64,000 nt of DNA from Oreohelix idahoensis (GCA_024509875.1 JAMPIV010012196.1:93501-157500); one strand, 5' to 3'; shown: positions 24,813 through 36,572, counted from the stretch's first letter. Program-made: numbers and translations. The notes: generated from the sequence alone by a model not told the origin.

Positions 24813-26894
24813 TGTCACGAAGTGTATTCGCCTTCTTTTCTCTCTGTCTATCTTTTCTCATACAAATTCATTCCTTCTCTCTAAATTCTCTAGAATCTCT
24901 ACCACTCGTAAATACACATCAGGAGATCTCCCATTTGCTTCGGGAAATAAATTCCTTTAAATCGAGGTTACCAGCAAACCACTGTGACCTTTTACCGCTG
25001 TGAACTTCCGCGCCCTGAATAATTACAGTTTAGCCAATGGATAGGAGAGCCGTATATTGTCTTTTGACCTTTGACCTCAGCAACCAAACGGAAACCTGGA
25101 GGAATTAGGCGCGATTCTCGAAGCGCAGGATACACAAAGCGGCAGCCTAGACTAGCGGACCGACCAGCCTGGACAAAGATGGTCCTGTCTATGAAATCGC
25201 AGAGGGGAACGGTCCAATTTTAACACAGAAATGGTGCTTGCCTGAGCGAGTAAGTGATCTATATTGTTATATGAATAACATGAATTAATCATATGTTTAT
25301 CTACAACATATCATGTCAGTATCTTTTGTTTTTCACTGTGACAGAAATTAATATCCTTGATTTTGTACAGGAGACAACAACTATATGTATACTGAAAGTT
25401 TCATGTATGAACTACCCTTGTCCTGTTTTATACTGAATGATTTCTACTAATTCTACTGTATGATTTCAGCCATGATTATCCTTGTCATATTTTAATCCTG
25501 AACTGATTTCTGCAAATATCCTTATTATATTTTAATGTGTTACTGTGCATGTATCCTATGTTATGATGGTATTATTAAGGTATATGAATGCCTACCACAT
25601 AAACACAGAAGTATGTAATGAATGGGCAACAGCACTAGCCAATTTTATAAATGAATATGTTGACTGACTTGTAATTCAGTGGTTCTCAAACCTTGGCAGC
25701 AATGACACCCCAACATGTTACAGCAGAATAGAAAAACTATTACCCAGTGGTTCTAAAACCATTGTTGACAGTGACCCCACATTGAATTTACTGCTCTATG
25801 GGCACAATGTAGACCAGTGGTTCTCAAACTTTTGATGACCACTGCCCCAAACTTCACAGTTGGTAAAGCTAACAGCCCATATGTTGAATATCACTGCAGT
25901 AAACAAGCTGGAAGCCAGATATAGGTTGAGACCCACCTGTATGCTTATAATGTCAGTTATGCTATAATAGATAATAGAGAGCACTTTGTTAGTTATGTTA
26001 ACTATGAATGTTGTTAGATTTCTGATGGACGATTAGCGCCCAGCAGATATGGGAAATGACTTCTCTGGCAAGATTACTAATGGAGCTCAAATTGTTTGTC
26101 AATCCAGTCCTACCAGGTTGTCATATCAGGTTGTCATACCAGAAGACTAAACCATAAGCAGTGTTCTCAAGGGCAGACTTAATCCATCCCAGCTGGTGAT
26201 GCGCCCTGAGTCAAGACGGAGAAAGCAACTTGCCATCCTCCGAAACCCTAAAAGACCTTGCTGGACCTGGAGTGCTTTGACATATTGAACCTTGGCAACA
26301 AGACTACATAAATTCAGCATCTGAGATGAGTATCTGAACATGCCAGCAGAACCACTACAGAATATTCCCATTGTCCTATGATTAAAAATTAATTCTGACA
26401 TGGATCAGAACCATTCATAGATTAGGGAACATATCATAGAGTTGTATATTTGAATATATTGTGAGATTCTATTTTCATTTTTGTAAACTTTACATAACCG
26501 AGTCTGTTGTTATTTTCTTTGTAATATTTAATTGGGTTGTATAGTTTTAGTAACATAAATCTACACCCTGGGGGCAGAGCCAAAATTAAATAACACTATT
26601 GGGTCAGGATATTTTTAATGTGGCTGGGCACCAAATCTCTTATCCATCTATATGTACTATACATAGTCCTTTGTAGGATATCGGATATAGAATTTATCGC
26701 CTAGAGAATATCCTGCTTTGTTTCACCAGAATTCTCTCAGTAAGTTTTTTTGAGTGGACTAGTTCCCGAGGAGAGACTGTGCATTCAACTTGCAGTCTGG
26801 AAGAGTTTCCTCTAGAGATTATCTTTTATTCTTCCATCAAGTCTGTCATACTTACACTTTCTCTCCCTCTAAAAACAAAAACCATTTCGCTACA
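24813..26894 (+). repeat. Nested array LTR B (2082 bp)
   Basis: The fullest of the three LTRs, and shared by both internal units. It contains the stretch lost from A (about 25255-25340) and the stretch lost from C (about 25660-26190). Confidence 0.93.
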
Positions 26895-27313
26895 CTGGGA
26901 CGCTCGTGTCCGGGATTTACTTTTTTCATATTTAGACACTTGTCTGAGATATGAAAACTCTTATCTTTCCTAGACCACTACTGCTGTAGGTACTTGTCAC
27001 TTATTGGTGTCCAAGTCTAGGATTAGATTAAAGAGGGGACATATAAATTACCCTAGACTAAATTACACATAAATTTTTACAAGAAAAACAGATTTTAAGT
27101 TATGTTATGAAAACTATTCTTGGTGATACTGCTGGTTATTAGTTACATGTTGTTAACTAATATTTATGTTATGTTGTATGTATGCTGGTTTTAAATAACA
27201 GAGGTTGTTAAAATACTTTAGTTTAGTTACGGCTAAAGAAAGTATTAAGCCTGTATTTATTTGATAGTAAGTTAGAGATCTCATACTCGCTCAGCAAAAC
27301 CACTGCTGTTAAA

Positions 27314-29017
27314 ATGGATGAGATAGAAGGACTGAAGAAATGGACAGCGCAATCATATAAGATTGGAAAATTATCTGGCTTCTCGGGAAGTTTGCTGGAA
27401 AATTATGTCTCGGAACAGGTAGAATGTTTCATGAGCATAATGGGGCAACAGAACGAATGGAGAGCAAAATGCAAGGAAGAGAATGTGGAACATGAGAGAC
27501 AAAGACAAGAAAAATCTCTCCAGTGTAAGGAAGAACTGGAAGTAATGGAAACTCAGTTTCAACCTACAAAAATGGAATCCAGGGATAAACTTGAATCTAG
27601 GAATACTCATCATGCCACTCCTTTGCCAGTTGCATCACCATCTTCAGTGATAAATATAACTGCATCACATGAAGCCGAGTCTATGTCTCAGAATTCAGGC
27701 TCAGACAGAGCAGAGGCTAGGATATCTAAACAGAGACCTCTAGACTGCCCTGAAAACAAGATTAAGCACAGCTGTGCAAATAATCTGAAGAGACCTTCCT
27801 CATCCTCAGCAAAAACTCACGACAGGCATACTGAAAACAACCGCACCAAAAACCTGGTAAATAGGATCGCTCAAGTAAATAGGATCGCTCAAGTAAATAG
27901 GATCGCTCAACCAAATAGGATCACTCAACAGAAAAGGATTACGCAACCCTATGGGAAGGGAAGGAATGTTCTTGAGCATCACCTGTCGGCCACCCTACAT
28001 CAGTTAGACTGTAGGCGCCGAGACCCAAACCTACAGACTTCATACAAAGCTAAGGTCCCTACCATGGATGGGAACTTGACGAAGGCCCGGAGTGGATACA
28101 GGGATTCTCAAAATGTGGAGACTGCCACAGTAAATGGAGAACAAATCACCTGTTTGTATTATCAAGGTCTTGGGTGTGATGCCCTTGTCTCAGCCTCTGT
28201 TATCGACCTTGATCAAGTCACCGAAGAGGATGTTGAGGTAACAGCACCCATGATAAACAACAGAAGGATGATTTTGCCTTTAGCTTATGTAGAAGTTAGG
28301 TCGAACTTTGTAAACGGCAAAGTAAAGGCCGCAATATTAGATGAACGAATTTACCCCATACCTCAAGGAGGGAAATATATCATCTTAGAAGACTCAGCAC
28401 GATCCAGAGACGGCGTGACTGAACAGGCTATAGAGACTCCAATGCCTAACTCATCTTCCAACATTTTCACTGAAAAGTTGGTAGAGTGCAAAGGGGATGA
28501 CCACCCCAGTGCACTTAATTCTGAACAAGTTTTGATAGTCTCACCCACTATCTGCATGCAGAAAGTGAAGCCGGGCCAGAGTTTCTTGGTACCTGGTGAG
28601 CAGGAACAACTGACAGACATATCTTTCTCTGTCACTGGAGAAACAGCGATAGAGGAACATACACGCTCTCATACCTGGGGAGATAGGTATGTGTCCTTAG
28701 GCAGGTCAAGCAATATGACTAAAATAAGGTTGTGTATGAGGGTGGCAACCTCATCATGCAAAACTATTTGCTATAGATCCAACTGTAAGCAGAGTGTAAG
28801 CTTTAGGGCAAGCTCTTTGCCAGGAGGCAAGCTTCAATGGAGGATCCATAAGGGAGAAAAGAAGAGGGGGTTATTTTTGCGAGCAGGCTTGCTCAACCCA
28901 CCTCAACTACTTATTGAAGAGGAAACGGATAGCCATATGTGGATTACAGGCATACCGTTTGACAGAGGAAAGAGAAGAAACACTGAGATGGAATTAACAA
29001 GAGATATGAAACAGTAA
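27314..29017 (+). CDS. Nested element protein: gag head plus inactive protease-like domain
   Basis: A 567-residue open frame. Residues 1-60 (MDEIEGLKKWTAQSYKIGK...LLENYVSEQVE) resemble the helical heads of the Gmr1 gags. Residues 60-100 are a charged coil. At about 185-215 an NRIAQ hexapeptide-type repeat (VNRIAQ) occurs about five times, encoded by an 18-base tandem. Residues about 275-360 align with the Gmr1-B protease: CLYYQGLG stands where CLYDTGLD is expected, and LPLAYVEVRSNFVNGKVKAAI follows. The catalytic DTG is therefore gone. Near the C-terminus, GIPFDR and GKRRNTEM match the start of the integrase core with its centre deleted. There is no capsid core, zinc knuckle, RT or RNase H. 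A structural or RNA-binding role is conceivable but unproven. Confidence 0.8.
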   Translation: MDEIEGLKKWTAQSYKIGKLSGFSGSLLENYVSEQVECFMSIMGQQNEWRAKCKEENVEHERQRQEKSLQCKEELEVMETQFQPTKMESRDKLESRNTHHATPLPVASPSSVINITASHEAESMSQNSGSDRAEARISKQRPLDCPENKIKHSCANNLKRPSSSSAKTHDRHTENNRTKNLVNRIAQVNRIAQVNRIAQPNRITQQKRITQPYGKGRNVLEHHLSATLHQLDCRRRDPNLQTSYKAKVPTMDGNLTKARSGYRDSQNVETATVNGEQITCLYYQGLGCDALVSASVIDLDQVTEEDVEVTAPMINNRRMILPLAYVEVRSNFVNGKVKAAILDERIYPIPQGGKYIILEDSARSRDGVTEQAIETPMPNSSSNIFTEKLVECKGDDHPSALNSEQVLIVSPTICMQKVKPGQSFLVPGEQEQLTDISFSVTGETAIEEHTRSHTWGDRYVSLGRSSNMTKIRLCMRVATSSCKTICYRSNCKQSVSFRASSLPGGKLQWRIHKGEKKRGLFLRAGLLNPPQLLIEEETDSHMWITGIPFDRGKRRNTEMELTRDMKQ

Positions 29018-29094
29018 GGTAGTAGTAGACAGAAGAGAATAGTCGGCTCAACTTAAGTTAGCCGTAGGCATAACTTTTAAAAAAAGGGGGCCTA

Positions 29095-30639
29095 TGTCAC
29101 GAAGTGTATTCGCCTTCTTTTCTCTCTGTCTATCTTTTCTCATACAAATTCATTCCTTCTCTCTAAATTCTCTAGAATCTCTACCACTCGTAAATACACA
29201 TCAGGAGATCTCCCATTTGCTTCGGGAAATAAATTCCTTTTTCTTAAATCGAGGTTACCAGCAAACCACTGTGACCTTTTACCGCTGTGAACTTCCGCGC
29301 CCTGAATAATTACAGTTTAGCCAATGGATAGGAGAGCCGTATATTGTCTTTTGACCTTTGACCTCAGCAACCAAACGGAAACCTGGAGGAATTAGGCGCG
29401 ATTCTCGAAGCGCAGGATACACAAAGCGGCAGCCTAGACTAGCGGACCGACCAGCCTGGACAAAGATGGTCCTGTCTATGAAATCGCAGAGGGGAACGGT
29501 CCAATTTTAACACAGAAATGGTGCTTGCCTGAGCGAGTAAGTGATCTATATTGTTATATGAATAACATGAATTAATCATATGTTTATCTACAACATATCA
29601 TGTCAGTATCTTTTGTTTTTCACTGTGACAGAAATTAATATCCTTGATTTTGTACAGGAGACAACAACATTATGTATACTGAAAGTTTCATGTATGAACT
29701 ACCCTTGTCCTGTTTTATACTGAATGATTTCTACTAATTCTACTGTATGATTTCAGCCATGATTATCCTTGTCATATTTTAATCCTGAACTGATTTCTGC
29801 AAATATCCTTATTATATTTTAATGTGTTACTGTGCATGTATCCTATGTTATGATGGTATTATTAAGGTATATGAATGCCTACCACATAAACACAGAAGTA
29901 TGTAATGAATGGGCAACAGCACTAGCCAATTTTATAAATGAATATGCGCCCTGAGTCAAGACGGAGAAAGCAACTTGCCATCCTCCGAAACCCTAAAAGA
30001 CCTTGCTGGACCTGGAGTGCTTTGACATATTGAACCTTGGCAACAAGACTACATAAATTCAGCATCTGAGATGAGTATCTGAACATGCCAGCAGAACCAC
30101 TACAGAATATTCCCATTGTCCTATGATTAAAAATTAATTCTGACATGGATCAGAACCATTCATAGATTAGGGAACATATCATAGAGTTGTATATTTGAAT
30201 ATATTGTGAGATTCTATTTTCATTTTTGTAAACTTTACATAACCGAGTCTGTTGTTATTTTCTTTGTAATATTTAATTGGGTTGTATAGTTTTAGTAACA
30301 TAAATCTACACCCTGGGGGCAGAGCCAAAATTAAATAACACTATTGGGTCAGGATATTTTTAATGTGGCTGGGCACCAAATCTCTTATCCATCTATATGT
30401 ACTATACATAGTCCTTTGTAGGATATCGGATATAGAATTTATCGCCTAGAGAATATCCTGCTTAGTTTCACCAGAATTCTCTCAGTAAGTTTTTTTGAGT
30501 GGACTAATTCCCGAGGAGAGACTGTGCATTCAACTTGCAGTCTGGAAGAGTTTCCTTTAGAGATTATCTTTTATTCTTCCATCAAGTCTGTCATACTTAC
30601 ACTTTCTCTCCCTCTAAAAACAAAAACCATTTCGCTACA
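29095..30639 (+). repeat. Nested array LTR C (1545 bp)
   Basis: The last LTR, shorter than B by about 530 bases: the segment between AAATGAATATG and GCGCCCTGAGTC is lost, which removes all three CAGTGGTTCT copies. It ends TTCGCTACA, then GATGG, and gag-pol of Gmr1-B resumes. Confidence 0.93.
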
Positions 30640-33600
30640 GATGGACAACCATAATACTGAAAATTGTAGAAAGAAAACTCCTACTTTCGCTGCAGTGAAA
30701 ATGGGGAGAAAGGGAGTAAAGGTCAACCCTACTGAACAACAGGAACCTTACCATCCCCCAGTGTGTGAAGATGTAACATGCAATGGTGTCACCATAAGGT
30801 GTTTGTATGATACTGGATTAGATTATGATTCAGTTGTGAGTTCTCACCTGGTGCAGGCAGATCAATACACCACAGAAACAGTGGAGATTCAAGCTGCAAC
30901 CAAGGACGTAGCGACCATGACACTTCCCGTCGCCAGGATAAATGTGAAAACGCGATATGTGGAAGGAATCATAAAAGCAGCAGTGATAAATGAACCAATC
31001 TACCCTCTGATATTGGGGTGTAGATATGTCTTCTTGGGGAATCCCAAAAGACCTGTGACCCTGGCAACAGTGCAGACCAGATCACAGTCTAAAAAGGAGG
31101 AAGATAATCCAATAAATACCCATCCAGATGAGATGAGGAAGGCACAGGCGGAGAATAAGACCCTCAAGCCTTGTTATAAGAAATTGCCCAAATGTCATAC
31201 ACCTCCAGGCAAGGGAGATTTCTATATCAAGAACAAATTGATATATAGGAAGGCTGGAAATGGATCCAATGGTCACGGACAGCTGGTCCTTCCAAATTCA
31301 TATAGGACTAAAGTGTTGGAACTAGGGCATGCGATTTCCTTCAGTGGTCATATGGGGATCAGTGCAACAGGACAGCGTATAGCTTGTCACTATTTCTGGC
31401 CAGGAATAACTGAAGACATAAAGAGATATGTAAAATCCTGTCCAGAGTGCCAAAGGGTAGCTCAAAAGCATTGGACTGCTCCAGTAACTCTAGGGGAAAT
31501 GCCCATAGTGGGAACACCTTTTGAAAGAGTTGCAGTGGACATTGTGGGACCTCTCACTCGGACCAAGAGGAGGAACAGTTACATTCTGACTCTGGTGGAC
31601 ACTTGTTCTATGTGGGGAGAGGCGGTATCCCTGTCATCAATTGATTCGAAGCATGTGGCAGAGGCATTACTCACAATCTTTACCAGGTTAGGCTTTCCCA
31701 ACCAAATCTTGACTGATAATGGCTCTCAGTTCAAGGGGAAACTAACAGAAGAAGTATTCAGGATCTTTCAAGCCAAACACTTTCATTGTAGCCCGTATCA
31801 TCCTCAAGGAAATGGCCAAGTGGAAAGATTTAACGGGACACTCATGTCGATCCTGAGGAAGTTGGCACATGAAAAACCAGATACATGGGACCAGTACCTT
31901 CCCGCCGCCCTGTTTGCCTATCGGGAGGTACCCCATAGTTCAACCGGTATGGCCCCAGCAACATTGTTATTTGGAAGGCCAATAAAAGGTCCATTGGAAG
32001 CAATGTTAAGGACATGGACCGATGAAAAGGCAGAAGAAAATATCACCTCATCATATCAATATGTGAACGAGCTGACCACTCGTCTTAAAACTGGCTGGAA
32101 ACTTGCCAATGAAAATTTGAGACAAGCCAGGAAAAAGCATGCTGCCTATTACAATAAGAAAGCGAAGGATCGAGAATTAGCTGTGGGAGAGAAGGTGCTC
32201 CTTCTACTGCCCGGCAGCCAGAATAAATTGCAAATTGGATGGCAAGGTCCATATACAGTTCTAGAGAAGGTGTCTAGAACAAATTATAAGATAGATAAGA
32301 AAGGGAAAGAGAAAATCTATCATGTGAATCTCCTGAAGAAATATCTAGACAGAGAAAACCAGGAAGAGACACACCTACTGACCTTGTCTGTTGCAATGGA
32401 GATGAAAAAGGAACCACTCACTTCTCATGAATATCCTTTACATTCCTGTGAAACCGCTGCACAGGTCAAAATCAGCACACACTTAACGGAAAATCAGAGG
32501 GAGAGGGTTCAACAGGTTCTGAATAATCATACAGATGTGTTAACGGACCGTCCGGGGCATACAAATTTATTGGAGTATGATATGAAACTCATAGAACCAA
32601 CACCAATCTGTATGAAAGCCTATTCGATTCCGTTCGCTAAGGAAAAAGCTTTGAGGGAGGAGATAGATTATCTGTTGAGAGAAGGGATTATCTCGCACGG
32701 TGAATCTCCCTACAGTTCCAGTGTGGTTCTGTTAAGAAAATCCTCTGGAGAACACAGGCTGTGTATAGATTACAGGAAACTGAATGCTGTCACAGAAGGT
32801 CAGGTGGATCCATTACCTGATACAAATCAGCTGTTTGCTAGGCTGAATAGAGCTAAATATTTCTCTAAAGTGGATCTGAGTAAAGGCTACTATCAGATTC
32901 CAGTAAAGCCGGAAGTCAAACCTTATTTAGCCTTTAGCACCTCGGAAGGACATTATGAATTTAATATGTTGCCATTCGGGCTGAAAAATGCACCGAGTGT
33001 GTTTTCCAGGATGATGAGAAAGTTACTGGATCCCCTGAAGAATCCATGCATCACTAACTTCATGGATGATATTCTCATAGCAACAGAAACATTTGAGGAA
33101 CACATTGACTCTCTGAATATGTTGTTTGATCGACTGAGAGAGACCAATTTGACAGCTAGACCGACGAAATGCTGTGTTGGATGTAAAGAGCTGGAATTCT
33201 TGGGCCACACAGTACATCAGGGAAACATGATCCCTGACCCCAAGAACCTGGAGAAGTTAAAAAAGGCACCAAGACCACAAACAAAAAAAGATGTGAGATC
33301 TTTTGTCTCATTATGTGGTTTTTACCAAAAGTATATTAAAAACTTTAACTCCATATGTGCTCCATTGACTGATTTAACGCGCAAAGGAAAGCCTGATAGA
33401 ATTATTTGGACGGCGCAATGTGAATTAGCATACCAAGAATTGAAAGAAAAGCTCACAAGCAGGCCTATTTTGAAATTACCTGACTTGAGTCAAGAATTCA
33501 TTCTGAGAACGGATGCTAGTAATATCGGTTTGGGTGCAACTCTATTACAACGGTCAAATTCACTTGATGGGGAATTAACCCCAGTAGCTTATGCTAGCCG

Positions 33601-34192
33601 TAAGTTGAACTCAGCAGAACAAAAATATTCAACAAGTGAAAAAGAATGTCTGGCAGTTATATGGGGTATAAAAAAGTTCCAGATGTATCTTTATGGAAAA
33701 TCATTTAACTCTTTCAGTCCCAAGCAAAAAGGTGGGTTTGGCCCAAACAAAAATGGCCATACCAGTATGTTTTTATTGTTTTTGTTTGGAAATAATTTTT
33801 TTTTAAATGTTCATATTCATAAATAACAAAAGTCCATAATGGATGGCTATACTTTAAGAAGATAGCGTTTTTGAGTTGTCAAAATTAGAAAACAGCCCTA
33901 GAAAGGATCAAGAGATACGAAAGCCAGTATACTGGCTCTTGGGCCAAATAGGTCTAGCGGGAAGTACAGTATACTGGCTCTTGGGGCTTAAAGAGTTAAG
34001 ATCCAGACAGATCATAAACCACTCGTGTGTCTGTCACAAGCAAGGCATGAAAATGCTAGATTATTACGCTGGTCTTTGCTCTTACAGCCATTCCAGTTTA
34101 CCATAGAGTACATTCCCGGAAAAACTAATGTGGGAGCTGATTTTTTAAGCAGACATCCGTATGACGAACATCAGAGTAGTCACCAGGCATAG
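30640..34192 (+). pseudogene. Gmr1-B pol: knuckle end, protease, integrase, RT, RNase H, interrupted by a MITE
   Basis: From 30640 the frame supplies the His and last Cys of the gag knuckle, then a protease with CLYDTGLDYD. The integrase follows, with H2C2 finger (GHAISFSGHMG, then CPECQR) at about 31325-31455, core D (VAVDIVGP), D (LTDNGSQF) and E (GQVERFNG), and a GPY module (GWQGPY) at about 32240. Reverse transcriptase comes next, with CIDYRKLN, FSKVDLSKGYYQIPV and catalytic FMDDIL near 33060. RNase H begins with RTDASNIGLGATL and EKECLAV; the MITE at 33709-33995 cuts it, and it resumes with QTDHKPL, TIEYIPGKTN and ADFLSRHP to a TAG at 34190. Integrase before RT is the notable feature. 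Confidence 0.93.
33709..33995 (+). mobile_element. piggyBac-like MITE (287 bp) flanked by TTAA
   Basis: TTAA stands on both sides (33705-33708, 33996-33999). The ends are inverted repeats: CTCTTTCAGTCCCAAG at left, and CTCTTTAAGCCCCAAG for the right end read inverted. The right half has two copies of CAGTATACTGGCTCTTGGG, each with the palindrome CCAGTATACTGG or part of it. It carries no coding sequence. Removing it with one TTAA restores an uninterrupted RNase H frame. Confidence 0.85.
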
Positions 34193-34249
34193 ATAGTAAA
34201 TTCATCTATGTGTATTTGGAAATAGGAACTGACATATGATCGTCTGTTC

Positions 34250-34264
34250 TAAAGGGGGGACATG
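34250..34264 (+). other. Gmr1-B polypurine tract
   Basis: AAAGGGGGGACATG directly precedes the TGTAGTG of the 3' LTR. Confidence 0.75.
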
Positions 34265-36099
34265 TGTAGTGAATTTCTAAATACAATATCTAAATTAATA
34301 TATAACAATATAGGGCATAAAGGCAAAGATAAGAAAGTGCAAAAGAATTTTCTGCTAGAACGGTTGGTATCGCCTACGCCTTCAGATTATTATTTGCTAA
34401 CGAATAGCCGAACAAAACGGTACCCAAGTTTTCAAATTCGTCCTTGACATAAACACCCACTTTTTCCTAGTTCTAAGAAAATATTTGCCTAAAATGCATT
34501 GTGGAACGAGGAGGGGCAAGGATAGATGAAATGCTAATTCGTTTCGCATTGATTTCAAACTAAAAGCCAACACTAGCACAGTGGCAAGCCTTGCCTTAGG
34601 GGTTTCCCCAAATACAATGAAAAAAGTTAGAATTGTGGACACCTCGGTCATGTAAACATGTTAAGCTCTTATTGTGAATGACCTAAGCTCTCGTAATTAT
34701 CTCGTAAGTACATGAGAAAAGAAGTGAACATGAGGTAGTTTAAAAATAAACAATTAACATGGAAAAAATTATGGAATTTTGAACCAAACCACATAGCCCC
34801 TTAAAAATTGTATATTCGTGTACCTGAAGACTTGCTGACCAAGAATGTGTTATTAGTTATTTAAATAGTCCCTTAATTAATTAAATATTGATAAAACAAT
34901 ACATAGAGATCAGAGATACTGTCAGGTCAAGTCATATATGCTTAGATTGGATCGCATATTTTTTGGGAAAATAGTAGGTGACAGATAGGCTAGGATGGTA
35001 CAGTGAATCTGATTGGGGGGGTGGGCATTTGAAGTGAGACTAAATATTATTGGCTGACCTTTGAATAAACATAAATAGCCTAAGTAACGTAGGAAAAGTT
35101 TGAATGATATTTTTTGAAAGACTGTTTACCCTTGTAAAATTAATAGCGTGATTTAAAATACAAGTTATAAGCAGCCTGGGCAATATAACAGATCGAAACT
35201 GTGTCAGTCATCGTCTCTGTGTGTATTTCATTGAACATTGTGAGGTCCTGGGTACTGACATTAATGTGGTACCAAACGCTTGAAAATTGATGGATTCAAG
35301 ACTCTGCCTGTTTACTGAGAGCCCATGCTAGTGGCCATTGCCTATCAAACAGGGAACAAATTGTCAAGCGAGCAGAGGAAAGTTTCAACATATATTCTAC
35401 GGCCAAGATAAGTTCTCGTTCGACACCTGAGAGCTCAACTACATAACTTTAAAAGAACGATCTTATGACAGTGAATAAAACTGGGACAAATATTTAATAG
35501 TTCCACAAGTGACAAAATAGAAACAAACATTTCCAAAAGGACATGATTAAAAACAACAAACCTAGTACTACCACCAGTATTACCTTAAAGTAGGAGAACA
35601 CTACAGACTTATATATTAGAAAAATATTATATATATGGACAAACGATCTATGGTGCTATTTGACTGATGTAATTGATTATTTGATTTCACTTTTAAATTG
35701 TCAGTCCTGATTACAAATAAATTTGAATCAGGATAATAAAACTGTAAAAATCTTATTTACACAAAATTCAAAACACAGTCTTAAATAAGATAGCCTTTCA
35801 GAGTGTCGTTTGTATGTTATTGTGGTAGTACTGTGTGCTGTTGTGAATAATAAACTATTTGTTTGTATGTTTGTTGATTATTGTGCAATCACACTCTACA
35901 TCCATAACCCTAGACACAACACGAAGTCAATTAACATACTAATATAAATACATTTTGAATGAGATAAAAAGGTGGTAGTGGAAAGGTACTCTGAAAAGTT
36001 CACAATATTATTGGGTAGATTCAGGGACCTTCATATCTAATCTCATTTAATACAAATACAATAATACCTACAACAATTAATAACATCAAATCCACCACA
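34265..36099 (+). repeat. Gmr1-B 3' LTR (1835 bp)
   Basis: Matches 17272-19199 apart from a loss of about 90 bases after AATTAATAGCG and scattered substitutions at roughly the 1 percent level. Confidence 0.95.
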
Positions 36100-36104
36100 G
36101 CAGC

Positions 36105-36470
36105 GGAAATGTGGTTTTTTGAGAAGGATACCAAGAATATCGTGGACAGAAGAAAACAAATGCCGAGGTATTGACAGCTGCGGGTGTTAATAGATCGCTC
36201 ATCAAAACCATCAGGAAAAGACAAATTAAATTTATGGGACATATTAACAGAAGAGGAGGAGTGGAGTAATTAGTCTTATGTGGGAAAATACCAGGCAGGA
36301 GAGGAAGAGGAAGGCAGAGAAAGATGTATGTAGAAAGCTTAAACAACTGGGCAACAAACAACAGCATGGGCAACAACAACCTCATTAGACTATCAGGACA
36401 GAGAAGATTGGAGGGTCATGATCGCCAATATCTGTTCCAGAACAGGCACCTGAAGAAGATACACTTGAAA
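36105..36470 (+). pseudogene. LINE-B C-terminal coding part, 3' piece
   Basis: It continues the frame cut at 17271. Peptides include FFRRIPRISWT, IKTIRKRQIKFMGHI, LVLCGKIPGRRGRGRQRKM and LIRLSGQRRLEGHD across two frames. These form the zinc-binding or connection end of this LINE family. The coding end runs into the 53-bp satellite. Confidence 0.82.
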
Positions 36471-36572
36471 TTAAACTATTTTAACATATTACATATTATT
36501 TGAGTGTAAATATACACGTGAGATTAAACTGATTTAACATATTACATATTATCTGAGTGTAAATATACACTT
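36471..36572. repeat. 53-bp satellite, about two units
   Basis: Units of GAGTGTAAATATACAC, TTGAGATTAAACT and TTTAACATATT. The last unit is the left target duplication (36559-36572) of the chimeric insert that follows. Confidence 0.85.

Larger units (their letters stand above)
20715..30639 (+). mobile_element. Nested tandem LTR array: LTR-internal-LTR-internal-LTR
   Basis: Three LTR copies (starting TGTCACGAAG, ending TTCGCTACA) alternate with two internal regions. The whole array is flanked by one pair of 5-bp duplications, GATGG (20710-20714 and 30640-30644). This fits a single insertion that later gained a unit by unequal exchange between LTRs, or integration of recombined cDNA. Each internal region begins with a primer-site-like TGGGACGCTCGTGTCCGGGA and ends in an AAAAGGGGGCCTA polypurine tract. 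The only protein lacks RT, RNase H and a working integrase, so the element is non-autonomous. Confidence 0.92.
17272..36099 (+). mobile_element. Gmr1-B: Gypsy-type LTR retrotransposon with gag-PR-INT-RT-RH order, twice interrupted
   Basis: It spans 18.8 kb, or about 8.6 kb without its two insertions. LTRs of 1928 and 1835 bp begin TGTAGTG and end CCACCACA, with 5-bp TSDs GCAGC (17267-17271 and 36100-36104). Internally there is a leader with three primer-site-like blocks, then a single gag-pol frame broken by a TGA in gag, by a nested LTR array in the zinc knuckle, and by a MITE in RNase H. A polypurine tract ends the interior. Both insertions with their duplicated target bases are multiples of three, so removing them keeps one frame (about 1489 codons). 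Boundaries are seen directly. Gmr1-like membership is inferred from domain order and Gypsy-type motifs. Confidence 0.95.

Noticed and set aside
25250..25344. LTR A as a spliced retro-copy of LTR B
   Set aside because: The missing segment does not end at the GT and AG; both splice-like motifs remain in LTR A.
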